Positions 33,406-41,528 of a stretch of 44,861 nucleotides of DNA are shown in pieces. The notes beneath the pieces were generated by a model. It saw only the letters and a program-made list of their open reading frames with translations. It had not been told where the DNA came from and did not search any database. The first letter of the stretch is position 1. Each line of letters starts with the position of its first letter. Origin of the DNA: Acidobacteriaceae bacterium. Lineage in GTDB: Bacteria > Acidobacteriota > Terriglobia > Terriglobales > Acidobacteriaceae. The DNA lies in contig PLBY01000067.1 of assembly GCA_003134655.1 (NCBI GenBank), forward strand, positions 39,133 to 83,993, in the 5' to 3' direction. The translations under genes were made by a program, and so were the position numbers.

Positions 33406-34518
33406 ATGATCCGAATTGCGCATGTCGTCTTGTTCTCCATGTTGACCGTCACCCTGTCTTTCGGCAAGGCCTCGGCAGCCCATCCGCCGCTCCGCGTCGG
33501 CATCGTTGGCCTGGTTCACGGACACGTCCACGGATTCCTCGGTGCATCCCTTCACAGCCCCGAGATTCAGATTGTAGGCATCGCCGAGCCCGACCCGCGC
33601 CTCCTTTCGCAGGCCGCAACTCGATACGGTTTCGAGCGCGCTCTGCTCTTCACCGATCTCGAAGAAATGCTGCAGAAAGTCCATCCGCAAGCGGTTCTCG
33701 TTTACACCAACACCTACGACCACCGTCGTGTCGTCGAGATCTGTTCCCAGCACGGTGTGCACGTCATGATGGAGAAGCCGCTCGCCGTCAGTCTCAAAGA
33801 CGCACTCGCCATCGAGAAGGCCGCACATGCCGGCAAGATTCAGGTGTTGGTCAACTACGAAACGTCCTGGTACCGCAGCAATCACGCTGCCTACGACCTC
33901 GTGCATGAAGGAGCGCTCGGTGACGTCCGTAAGGTGGTGATTCACGACGGGCACAACGGACCGAAGGACATCGGCGTGGAACCGGAGTTTCTGGGCTGGC
34001 TCACCGATCCGCAACTCAACGGCGGTGGCGCCCTGTTCGATTTCGGATGCTACGGCGCCGACCTGATGACGTGGCTGATGGATGGCCAGCGCCCGCTAAC
34101 CGTCACAGCCGTCACGCAGCAGATCAAACCGGAAATCTATTCGCGCGTGGATGACGAGGCCACGATCATCATGACGTATCCGAAGGCGCAAGCCATCGTG
34201 CTGGCTTCGTGGAACTGGCCCTTTGGCCGCAAGGATATGGAGGTCTATGGCCAGACCGGATACGCGATCACCGTTCAGGGCAACGACATTCGCGCGCGCC
34301 GCGGAGGAGACAACACGCGGGAAGAACAGTCAGCGGCCAAGCCTGTGCCGGCGCCGTACGACAACGAACTGTCCTATCTGCGAGCTGTCATCCTCGACGG
34401 AGCGAAGCCAGACGCCCTGTCATCCCTGGAAACGAATGTGACAGTCACGGAGATCCTCGACGCAGCCCGGCGCTCGGCGAAAGAAGGAAAGACGATCGCG
34501 CTGCCGGTGACGAGATAG
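33406..34518 (+). CDS. Secreted Gfo/Idh/MocA-family oxidoreductase
   Basis: A 370-residue NAD(P)-dependent oxidoreductase, probably acting on a sugar or cyclitol. A hydrophobic leader (1-24, ending KASAA) suggests export, which is unusual except for the exported glucose-fructose oxidoreductase group. The dinucleotide motif is Gly32-Ile-Val-Gly35-Leu-Val-His-Gly39, with the expected Gly-x-Gly partly replaced by Leu-Val-His. The family's Glu123-Lys124-Pro125 is intact, as is the substrate-side DFGCYGADLMTWLM. The Sec-type leader has no twin arginine, so how the cofactor is obtained outside the cytoplasm is unclear; the leader might instead be a membrane anchor. No neighbouring sugar genes. Confidence 0.85.
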   Translation: MIRIAHVVLFSMLTVTLSFGKASAAHPPLRVGIVGLVHGHVHGFLGASLHSPEIQIVGIAEPDPRLLSQAATRYGFERALLFTDLEEMLQKVHPQAVLVYTNTYDHRRVVEICSQHGVHVMMEKPLAVSLKDALAIEKAAHAGKIQVLVNYETSWYRSNHAAYDLVHEGALGDVRKVVIHDGHNGPKDIGVEPEFLGWLTDPQLNGGGALFDFGCYGADLMTWLMDGQRPLTVTAVTQQIKPEIYSRVDDEATIIMTYPKAQAIVLASWNWPFGRKDMEVYGQTGYAITVQGNDIRARRGGDNTREEQSAAKPVPAPYDNELSYLRAVILDGAKPDALSSLETNVTVTEILDAARRSAKEGKTIALPVTR

Positions 34519-34701
34519 ACTTTGTAAGGATGAAGGGGCTGTCGTGATCGATTGACTCCCGCGGGAGCGATCGAGCGAAAGTTAAAATGAGACTCCATCC
34601 GCGAAGCGGCGGCAAGTGAAAGCGCGGCACGGAAGGGCGGGAAAGCCAGCAAGAAGGCAGGCGAGTCCCGAATGGACGGCACACTCACCTCCTAATCATC
34701 G

Positions 34702-36270
34702 TTACCCGTCCCAACCCGCGAACTTTGCTGCGGCCGTTCTCTTCGCCCGGTCGAAGGCATCCGGCAGCCCGCGTAGCAAATCGGTCGCAACCATCGAATG
34801 TTCCCCCACGATCTCGCGCATGACATCGCCCGCAAGACCGTGCAGATGCACCGCGGTACAGACGGCCATCGTCACATCTTTCGGATGTTGCGCGATCATT
34901 GCCGCGACCATGCCGGTCAGAATATCGCCCGTCCCCCCGGTGGACATTCCCGGATTTCCCGTCGTGTTGACCCAGGTCTCGCCATCCGGCTGAACCACCA
35001 ACGTCCGGTTCCCCTTGAGCACGACGATCAGTTCATGGTCGCGTGCAAACTTCCGCGCCACGCCCAGCCGGTCTTTTTGCACGTCGGCGGTCGAACATCC
35101 AGCGAGCCGCGCCATTTCCCCGGGATGCGGCGTGATCACCAGCACTCGCCCCTTGCCGCTCAATTCGTCCGTCACGCCCTCGAACGCATTCAGTCCGTCC
35201 GCATCGAGGACGACTGGAATCTCGGCCCCGGCAACCAGAGTTCGCACAAACTCAGAGGTTTCCGCGTTTCGCGAGATCCCTGGCCCGATCGCGAGCACGC
35301 TCTTCCCTTTCGCCAACGCGTCCAGTCGCGCTCCCGCGCTGGCTGAGAGGGTGCCCTCGCGTGTTTCTCGTAGGGGCTCCGTCATCAACTCCGGATGAAA
35401 TCTGGCAACCGTAGGCAGCACAGACTTCGGCGTCGCAATCGTCGCGAGCCCGGCTCCCGCTCGCAGCGCAGCCATGCCCGCCATCGCTACAGACCCCGCT
35501 TTGCCGACGGAACCTCCGACGACGAGCACGTGGCCGTAGTTGCCTTTGTTCGATTCCGCCAGACGCGGACCAATCATCGGTGCGAAGTCGCGAGCGGTAA
35601 CCACATTGAGTTGCAAAGAGGAAACAATCGCCTCTTCCGGCGAGCCAATGTCCGCGACGTAAGTCGGACCCGTGGTCAGCGCGCCGAAGACGTGCGCGGG
35701 ACGTGCCGCGGTAAAGGTCACGATGGCGTCGGCTCGCGCGATGATCCCCTTCTGCGGACCCATCGCATCCGCATCCGCCCCAGAAGGAATGTCGACCGCA
35801 ATCACCGGTGCCTTACTCGCATTCAGCAGGGCGATGGCGTCGGCATACAGTCCAGTGACCGGCGGCTTGAATCCCGTCCCAAGAATCGCATCGAGATACA
35901 AATCCGCAGCCAGCGCGAGCTGCACGCGCTTGTCTTTCAAATCTTCGCTGGAGTGGACTACGATGGGTGGCTCCGGCAGCATCACGAACATGGCAGCAGC
36001 GTCACCGTGCAGATCCTCCCGATCGGCCAGCAGGATGACCTGCACCGACTTCTTTGCCTCATGCAACTTGCGGGCAGCCACGAATCCGTCGCCGCCATTG
36101 TTGCCCTTGCCGCAGAAGACCATAATCTTCTGGGCATCGAGGTGGTGCGCGAGAACATATTCCGCCACGGCGGACCCGGCATTTTCCATCAGCGTCAAGG
36201 AGGGGACGCCGAAGCGCTCGCTGGTCGCGCGGTCGATGGCGCGCATTTCTGCCGCAGTTACGATTTTCAT
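34702..36270 (-). CDS. nnr: Bifunctional NAD(P)H-hydrate repair enzyme Nnr
   Basis: A 522-residue fusion of two enzymes that repair hydrated NAD(P)H. The N-terminal YjeF-N epimerase (about 1-215) has VFCGKGNNGGDGFVAARKL. The C-terminal ADP/ATP-dependent dehydratase (about 230-520) has the ribokinase-like GVGG-type GGSVGKAGSVAMAG and the catalytic GGTGDILTGM. This two-domain order is the usual one in bacteria. The start chosen is ATG 36270 (MKIVTAAEMRAID), where homology begins; the frame extends to 36345 without it. It lies 13 bp downstream of the potassium-channel gene, so the two are likely cotranscribed. Confidence 0.95.
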   Translation of the reverse strand: MKIVTAAEMRAIDRATSERFGVPSLTLMENAGSAVAEYVLAHHLDAQKIMVFCGKGNNGGDGFVAARKLHEAKKSVQVILLADREDLHGDAAAMFVMLPEPPIVVHSSEDLKDKRVQLALAADLYLDAILGTGFKPPVTGLYADAIALLNASKAPVIAVDIPSGADADAMGPQKGIIARADAIVTFTAARPAHVFGALTTGPTYVADIGSPEEAIVSSLQLNVVTARDFAPMIGPRLAESNKGNYGHVLVVGGSVGKAGSVAMAGMAALRAGAGLATIATPKSVLPTVARFHPELMTEPLRETREGTLSASAGARLDALAKGKSVLAIGPGISRNAETSEFVRTLVAGAEIPVVLDADGLNAFEGVTDELSGKGRVLVITPHPGEMARLAGCSTADVQKDRLGVARKFARDHELIVVLKGNRTLVVQPDGETWVNTTGNPGMSTGGTGDILTGMVAAMIAQHPKDVTMAVCTAVHLHGLAGDVMREIVGEHSMVATDLLRGLPDAFDRAKRTAAAKFAGWDG

Positions 36271-36283
36271 GCGATTCTGATCC

Positions 36284-37285
36284 TCATGACGAAGAGGAAG
36301 CGGTGAGTTCCAGCTGCCGCAGCTGTGCCGGTTCGCCCATGGCAATCAAGAAATCATCCGCTTCGATGCGCTCATCGGGCGCGGGATTGAAGCGCATGCC
36401 CTCGCGCCGTTTGATGGCCAGCACAATCACTCCGCGCTCCTGCCGGATGCGGGAACTCTCAATCGTTTTGCCGGCAAAGGCGGAGGTTGACGTGATGTGA
36501 ATCTCGCCGATTTCCAGATCCATACCAAGGTGCGTGGTCGCGGTATCGAGAAAGCTGACCACATGCGGCCGCAGAAGAGAGTGCGCAATTCGTTGTCCGG
36601 CGAATGAATATGGAGAAACCACGGCGTCGGCGCCAGCAGTGAGAAGATGCTTTTTCGCGGCATCTTCGCTCGCCCGAGCGATGATCTTCAGGTGCGGATT
36701 CAATCCCCGCGCAGTGAGCACAATGTAGAGGTTGGTCGCATCGGTGGTGGTGGCGGCGATCAGCCCGCGGGCCCGCTCGATCTGCGCCTGCCGCAGGATT
36801 TGCTCCTGCGTTGCGTCTCCGGCCAGCACCAACCAGTTTTCCGTCGCGAAGCGCTGGCGCTTGGCTTCGTTGTTCTCGACAATCACGAAGGGGACCGGCT
36901 TGCGGCCCAATTCACGGGCCACGCTGCGTCCCACGCGCCCCAAACCACAGATGATGTAGTGCCCGTCGAGCCGGCCGATTTCGCGCTCCATGCGCCCCCT
37001 TCCGAAGAAGCTTTGCAGCTCGAATTCTAGCAAAGCCTGGCTCAGCGCTCCCACGCCCAACGCCAACAACGACACGCCCGACAGAATCACGAACACATTG
37101 AAGACGCGCCCCGCGTGCGAGAGTGGGTGTACTTCCTGGTAGCCGATGGTGGTCAGCGTGGTCACCACCATGTAGAAACCGTCGAACCACGGCCAGCCCT
37201 CGATGTAGTGATAGCCCGCCGTGCCGATCGCCATCACGAGCAGGAGAAGCGCGCCGATCGTTCGAAGATTGCGGAAGGCTTTCAT
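36284..37285 (-). CDS. Two-TM potassium channel with RCK (TrkA) domain and altered filter
   Basis: A 333-residue channel subunit. Two membrane helices (about 9-25 and 61-80) flank a pore loop whose filter reads Thr46-Ile-Gly48-Tyr49-Gln50-Glu51, so the second filter Gly is Gln. An RCK nucleotide-binding domain follows from about 108 (HYIICGLGRVGRSVA) and an RCK-C/TrkA-C domain from about 240 to the end. Normal K+ channels need GYG or GFG, so ion selectivity or conduction may differ. ATG 37285 was chosen because it begins the channel fold; GTG 37315 also opens the frame. No clear ribosome-binding site for either. nnr follows after 13 bp. Confidence 0.9.
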   Translation of the reverse strand: MKAFRNLRTIGALLLLVMAIGTAGYHYIEGWPWFDGFYMVVTTLTTIGYQEVHPLSHAGRVFNVFVILSGVSLLALGVGALSQALLEFELQSFFGRGRMEREIGRLDGHYIICGLGRVGRSVARELGRKPVPFVIVENNEAKRQRFATENWLVLAGDATQEQILRQAQIERARGLIAATTTDATNLYIVLTARGLNPHLKIIARASEDAAKKHLLTAGADAVVSPYSFAGQRIAHSLLRPHVVSFLDTATTHLGMDLEIGEIHITSTSAFAGKTIESSRIRQERGVIVLAIKRREGMRFNPAPDERIEADDFLIAMGEPAQLRQLELTASSSS

Positions 37286-37416
37286 TGAGACACGGGGCGA
37301 ATATATAAGGAGCACGCGGCCCGTTAAGAGCGATTGCGGAAGGGCGCGACTTCAGCCGTTCCGCTCCACCCCCACAAGTTACACCCTGAGGGCCCCTCGG
37401 TTGACCCACGACTATA

Positions 37417-37450
37417 AAACAAAACGGCCCTCCGCGCTGTGCGGAGGGCC
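37417..37450 (-). terminator. Rho-independent terminator of the permease pair
   Basis: On the minus strand, a 10-bp perfect stem GGCCCTCCGC/GCGGAGGGCC with a 5-nt loop is followed by GTTTTGTTTTATAG. It begins 26 nt past the stop codon of the permease at 37476-39083 and ends before the potassium-channel gene. Confidence 0.9.
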
Positions 37451-37475
37451 TTGAAGCTCTTCAATCAGTCCCGAC

Positions 37476-39083
37476 TCATCTGGCTTCCGGCGTCCGTCCC
37501 GCAGCCAGCGCCTGCACCCGGCTGTGCTTCTGTCCGTAGCCGAAGTACACCACCAGCCCAATCGCCAGCCAGATGAACAGCCGCGCCCAGTTCACCCAGC
37601 CCAGCTTGTACATCATGTAGCCGTTGGAGATTACGCCCAGGATTGGAATCAGCGGCACCCACGGAGTGCGGAAGGGCCGCGGCTGGTTGGGATTGGTGCG
37701 CCGCAACACCAAGACAGAAAGCGACACGATCACAAACGCCAGCAGCGTCCCGATGTTCACCATCTTTCCGATGTCGTCGATGGGGGTGAGGCTGCCCACG
37801 ATCGCCGCTAGGAAGCCAACGAGAATCGTATTCTTCCAAGGGGTACGGAATTTAGGATGGACGGCGGCGAAGAATTTCTTCGGCAGCAGGCCGTCATTGG
37901 CCATCGAGTAAAGCACACGCGTCTGTCCGAGCAACATGACGAGCATCACACTGGTCAGTCCTGCCAGAGCACCCAATGTGATGATGTGCGACGCGGTTGT
38001 CAGACCCCGATCCAGAAATGCGCGCGCCACCGGCGCTTCGATGTTGATCTGCTGCCAGTGCACCATCCCGGTGAGTACGCCTGCCACGGCAATGTACAGC
38101 ACCGTGCAAATCGCGAGTGAGGCAATCATGCCGATGGGTAGGTCGCGTTGCGGATTCTTGGCTTCCTGAGCCGTGGTTGAAACCGCGTCGAATCCAATGT
38201 AGGCAAAGAAGATGTAAGCAGCGCCCGCTCCGATTCCAGCGAAGCCGTGGGGCGCATAGGAATGCCAGTCGGTGCCCCAGTTGCCGCTGTTGATGTAGCG
38301 AGACCCAAGCGCGATTACGAAGAGCACGACCGCAACCTTGATCGTCACAATCACCGCGTTGAAACGCGCACTCTCCTTGATGCCAATCACGAGAATGGTC
38401 GTAATCACCAGCGCAATAATGAAGGCGGGAAGGTTCAATCCAATTTCCATCCCAAACATGTGGGGTGCGCCCAGCAGGTCGTGCGCCCGTTGCATCAGTT
38501 CGGGAGACGCAGCAGCAGTAAGAGCGCTGACTTTGTCGAGAAAGGCCTGCGTTCCCGGGACGAGCGAGGAGTCGGAAGCCGTCGCCATCTGGCGAGCAAC
38601 AATGTTTTCCGCCGTCTTCAGCGCGGTCCAGTGATCGTAGGCCAGCCACAGCGGCATCTTGATGTGAAAAATATTCAGCAGTTCGATGAAGTGATTCGAC
38701 CAACCCGAGGACACTGTGCTCGCGCCCATGGCGTACTCGAGCGTCAGGTCCCATCCGATGATCCAGGCTAGCAACTCACCGAGCGTGGCATAGGCGTAGG
38801 TGTAGGCGCTGCCCGCCAGGGGAATCATGGCCGCGAACTCGGCGTAACACAAACCGGCAAACGCGCATCCCAGCCCAGACAAAACGAACGAGAGCGTCAG
38901 CCCGGGCCCTGCGTACTGGGCGCCCAATCCCACCATGACAAAAATTCCGGCGCCGATAATCGCGCCCACGCCCAGCGCGGTGAGCTGAAAAACTCCCAAT
39001 GTTCTTTTCAGGCTATGCTCGCCCGTCTCGCGGGCTTCTTCCATCAGCAGATTCAGCGGCTTGGTTGCCAGCAGATTTGCCAT
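37476..39083 (-). CDS. APC-family amino-acid permease (cationic amino-acid transporter type)
   Basis: A 535-residue, roughly 12-helix inner-membrane transporter. The TM1 break GVGAIIGAGIFVMVG is the APC substrate-binding signature, followed by AEFAAMIPLAGSAYTYAYATLGE, typical of the cationic amino-acid transporter (GkApcT/YfnA) subgroup. A longer loop near 155-200 is soluble. Substrates are inferred as amino acids only. AGGAG precedes ATG 39083 by about 11 nt. It is the second gene of a pair; the other APC permease ends 22 bp upstream. A strong terminator follows. Confidence 0.93.
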   Translation of the reverse strand: MANLLATKPLNLLMEEARETGEHSLKRTLGVFQLTALGVGAIIGAGIFVMVGLGAQYAGPGLTLSFVLSGLGCAFAGLCYAEFAAMIPLAGSAYTYAYATLGELLAWIIGWDLTLEYAMGASTVSSGWSNHFIELLNIFHIKMPLWLAYDHWTALKTAENIVARQMATASDSSLVPGTQAFLDKVSALTAAASPELMQRAHDLLGAPHMFGMEIGLNLPAFIIALVITTILVIGIKESARFNAVIVTIKVAVVLFVIALGSRYINSGNWGTDWHSYAPHGFAGIGAGAAYIFFAYIGFDAVSTTAQEAKNPQRDLPIGMIASLAICTVLYIAVAGVLTGMVHWQQINIEAPVARAFLDRGLTTASHIITLGALAGLTSVMLVMLLGQTRVLYSMANDGLLPKKFFAAVHPKFRTPWKNTILVGFLAAIVGSLTPIDDIGKMVNIGTLLAFVIVSLSVLVLRRTNPNQPRPFRTPWVPLIPILGVISNGYMMYKLGWVNWARLFIWLAIGLVVYFGYGQKHSRVQALAAGRTPEAR

Positions 39084-39105
39084 CCGTTTGGTTTCTCCTT
39101 AGGGA

Positions 39106-40602
39106 CTACGCCGCGCGCTTGGCGCCTGCGCTTCGGGACCACGCATAGTAAACCGGAACTCCCAGCAGCACTACGATCAGTCCCGGCCACGTGAACTGCG
39201 GTTTGTAGCGCAATAGTACGACATCAATGAATAAAGCCATCACAATATAAATGATCGGCAGAATCGGATAACCGACGGCCTTATAGGGCCGCACCGCATC
39301 GGGATGCGTCCGCCGCAGCACAAACAATCCCACGATCGTCAGAATGTAAAACACCAGCACGGCAAAAATAATGTAGTCCAGAAGCTGTCCATAGCTGCCC
39401 GAGACGCAGAGCAGGCAAGCCCACACCATCTGTACCATCAGCGAAACCGCCGGTGTCTTGTACGTCGGATGCAACTTGGCCACCTTGCGGAAGAACAGGC
39501 CGTCTTTGGCCATGGCGTAGTACACGCGAGCACCAGAGAGAATCAACCCGTTGGCGCAGCCAAAGCCGGAAATCATGATCGCGGCCGCCATGAGCAGTCC
39601 GCCCGCCGCGCCGAACATCTGCGTCATGACCGCGGTACCGACGCGATCTTCAGAAGCATGCTTGATTCCGCGAGCCAAGATCGAGACGCCGCCTTCAGCG
39701 CCGTCGAGCGGCAGCGCGCTCAGGTAAATGAAGTTGCAGGCGATGTAGAGCGCAATGACCACGCCCGTGCCCAAGGCCAGAGACAGAGGCAGATTGCGGC
39801 TGGGATTCTTCACTTCTCCAGCAGTAAAGGTAACGTTATTCCACGCATCGGCCGAAAACAGCGAACCGACCTGCGCCACGGCCAGAATGGTCAGGGTTCC
39901 GATCATCACGATCGGCCCACCGACGCCGACCTGCACAGCGTGCTGCGCACTCAATCCCGCGTTATGCCAGAATTTTGCGCCGAAATTTGCAGCCAGCGCC
40001 TGCGCATTGCGTCCGAGCGCGAACCCGAACACCGCCAACCCCAGCAGCGCAGAAACCTTGGCGGCGGTGAAGATGTTCTGAATCGCCGCTCCCGTTTTCA
40101 CTCCGAAGATGTTCACCACCGAAAGGAAGATCACGAGCAGAATCGCAACCAGGTTCTGCGTGTTGATGCCGACATCCATGTTGCCCAGCACCATGGGGCC
40201 AACGTGAATCGGCGGGACCTTCCAGATGTGCAGCAGCCAGTGCGTCGAAGAAATCGAGGGAACAAAGACTCCCAAGAACTTGCCGAAAGCCACGCCGACC
40301 GCGGCGATGGTCCCGGTTTGAATGACCAGGAACAATGTCCAGCCGTAGAGGAATCCCCACAGCGGTCCGAGCGACTCGCGCAGATAAACGTATTGCCCGC
40401 CTGCCCGGGGCATCATGGCAGCTAGCTCGCCATAGCTGAGCGCGGCCACGATCGTCATGAACCCGGCAACGGCCCAGGCGCCGATCAGCAACGCCGGCGA
40501 ATCGACTTCACGGCTGATTTCGGCCGACACAATAAAGATGCCGGAGCCGATCATCGACCCCATGACCAGCATCGTGGCGCTGGTCAGGCCCAAGCCCTGC
40601 AC
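39106..40602 (-). CDS. APC-family amino-acid permease (LAT/PotE-like)
   Basis: A 498-residue, 12-helix transporter. TM1 carries MLVMGSMIGSGIFIVSAEI, and TM2-3 carries AALSYGELAAMMPRAGGQYVYLRES, both typical of the L-type/agmatine-exchanger branch of the APC superfamily. It may be an exchanger or a proton symporter; the substrate is unknown. The called start is GTG 40602, which has AAGGA 4 nt upstream but lies very close to TM1. About 24 upstream codons remain open back to a CTG at 40674 that follows GGAGGA by 4 nt, so the real start may be CTG. First gene of a two-permease operon. Confidence 0.88.
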   Translation of the reverse strand: MQGLGLTSATMLVMGSMIGSGIFIVSAEISREVDSPALLIGAWAVAGFMTIVAALSYGELAAMMPRAGGQYVYLRESLGPLWGFLYGWTLFLVIQTGTIAAVGVAFGKFLGVFVPSISSTHWLLHIWKVPPIHVGPMVLGNMDVGINTQNLVAILLVIFLSVVNIFGVKTGAAIQNIFTAAKVSALLGLAVFGFALGRNAQALAANFGAKFWHNAGLSAQHAVQVGVGGPIVMIGTLTILAVAQVGSLFSADAWNNVTFTAGEVKNPSRNLPLSLALGTGVVIALYIACNFIYLSALPLDGAEGGVSILARGIKHASEDRVGTAVMTQMFGAAGGLLMAAAIMISGFGCANGLILSGARVYYAMAKDGLFFRKVAKLHPTYKTPAVSLMVQMVWACLLCVSGSYGQLLDYIIFAVLVFYILTIVGLFVLRRTHPDAVRPYKAVGYPILPIIYIVMALFIDVVLLRYKPQFTWPGLIVVLLGVPVYYAWSRSAGAKRAA

Positions 40603-40690
40603 CAGTTCCTTGTCCTGATGACTGTGTATTTCCCAGTCGCTGCCTGCAGTTGGCTGCGTCGAAGTTGTACTCAGGAATTCCTCCTAGAAC

Positions 40691-40737
40691 GTAGCGCCGG
40701 CGTCCCGCCGGCTGTCGCGAAGGCGTCTCGCCCTCGC
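40691..40737. repeat. GCCGGC hairpin plus GGCGTCTCGCC palindrome
   Basis: GTAGCGCCGGCG/CGCCGGCTGTC at 40691-40717, followed at 40722-40732 by GGCGTCTCGCC. The same two modules in the same order abut the cydA stop (141-184, complement). It lies between thiE and the permease start, overlapping the region just upstream of its possible CTG start. Confidence 0.7.
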
Positions 40738-40766
40738 ACCCGACCTCATGAACAGGTCAACCGACT

Positions 40767-41381
40767 TTACCTCAAGATGCGGAAAAATTCCTCTGCTGAT
40801 TTGCGCGGCTCCCGTAACAGATCTGATATCACCGCCACGGAATCGGCTCCGGCCTCAATGACTGAGGCAGCGTTCGTCCGGGTGATGCCTCCAATCGCCA
40901 CCAGCGGTTTGCGCGTCAAATGCCGCGCCCGGCGCACGCCTTCAAGGCCCACCACGGGATCGGGCTTGTCTTTGCTGGAGGTGGGAAACACAGGTCCAAT
41001 GGCAAGATAGTCGGCCGGCGTTAGATCGGCCTCACACAATTGCTCTGGATTGTGCGTCGAAACGCCAAGCCAGCGCTCCGGACCAATGATCGCGCGCACC
41101 GAGTCTGGAGACAAATCCTCCTGGCCGAGGTGCACACCATCGAACTCGGCAGCCAGGCACAAGTCCGCGCGGTCATTCATTACCAGCCGAACGGAGTCGC
41201 CAAGATGCTTCTTCAGTTCCCGAGCCTGCTCGAGCATCACGCGCGAATTACCGCTCTTATTGCGGTACTGCAGCAGTGTGCACCCGGCGGCGGCCAGTTC
41301 ATCCGCGTACGCAAGCAAGTCCTGAGTCGACCGATGAGCAGATGAATCGATAATGGCGTAGAGGCGCGGAAGGGAAATCAT
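40767..41381 (-). CDS. thiE: Thiamine-phosphate synthase
   Basis: Joins HMP-pyrophosphate and HET-phosphate to thiamine phosphate. The 204-residue TIM-barrel protein has the family motifs LLQYRNKS (about 37-44), the Asn-Asp-Arg pair in VMNDRADL, GVHLGQEDL, and the phosphate-binding AIGGITRTNAASV and GADSVAVISDL. The Lys/Arg and Ser residues of the pyrophosphate site (TSSKDKPDPVVGLEG) are present. It is the last gene of the acc cluster, after accC, with a 125-bp palindromic element in between. No other thiamine genes are in the window. Confidence 0.95.
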   Translation of the reverse strand: MISLPRLYAIIDSSAHRSTQDLLAYADELAAAGCTLLQYRNKSGNSRVMLEQARELKKHLGDSVRLVMNDRADLCLAAEFDGVHLGQEDLSPDSVRAIIGPERWLGVSTHNPEQLCEADLTPADYLAIGPVFPTSSKDKPDPVVGLEGVRRARHLTRKPLVAIGGITRTNAASVIEAGADSVAVISDLLREPRKSAEEFFRILR

Positions 41382-41403
41382 TGCATGCAGAAGGTGCCTG
41401 AAT

Positions 41404-41528
41404 CACGTAGCCCCGGACGCATTCGTCCGAGGGACCAATCCGAGAAACGCTGACGACGAGGCTGATTCCAACTGCGCGAGCGCGCCGCTTCGCTCCGCGG
41501 GGCGGACGAATGCGTCCGCCCCTACGTG
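41404..41528. repeat. Composite palindromic element with CACGTAG ends; supplies the accC stop
   Basis: 125 bp bounded by CACGTAG (41404-41410) and CTACGTG (41522-41528). Inside are GGACGCATTCGTCC (41415-41428) and GGACGAATGCGTCC (about 41504-41517), as in the 7661-7738 element. The right terminus overlaps accC: on the minus strand the TAG in CACGTAG is the accC stop codon (41522-41524). Confidence 0.75.
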
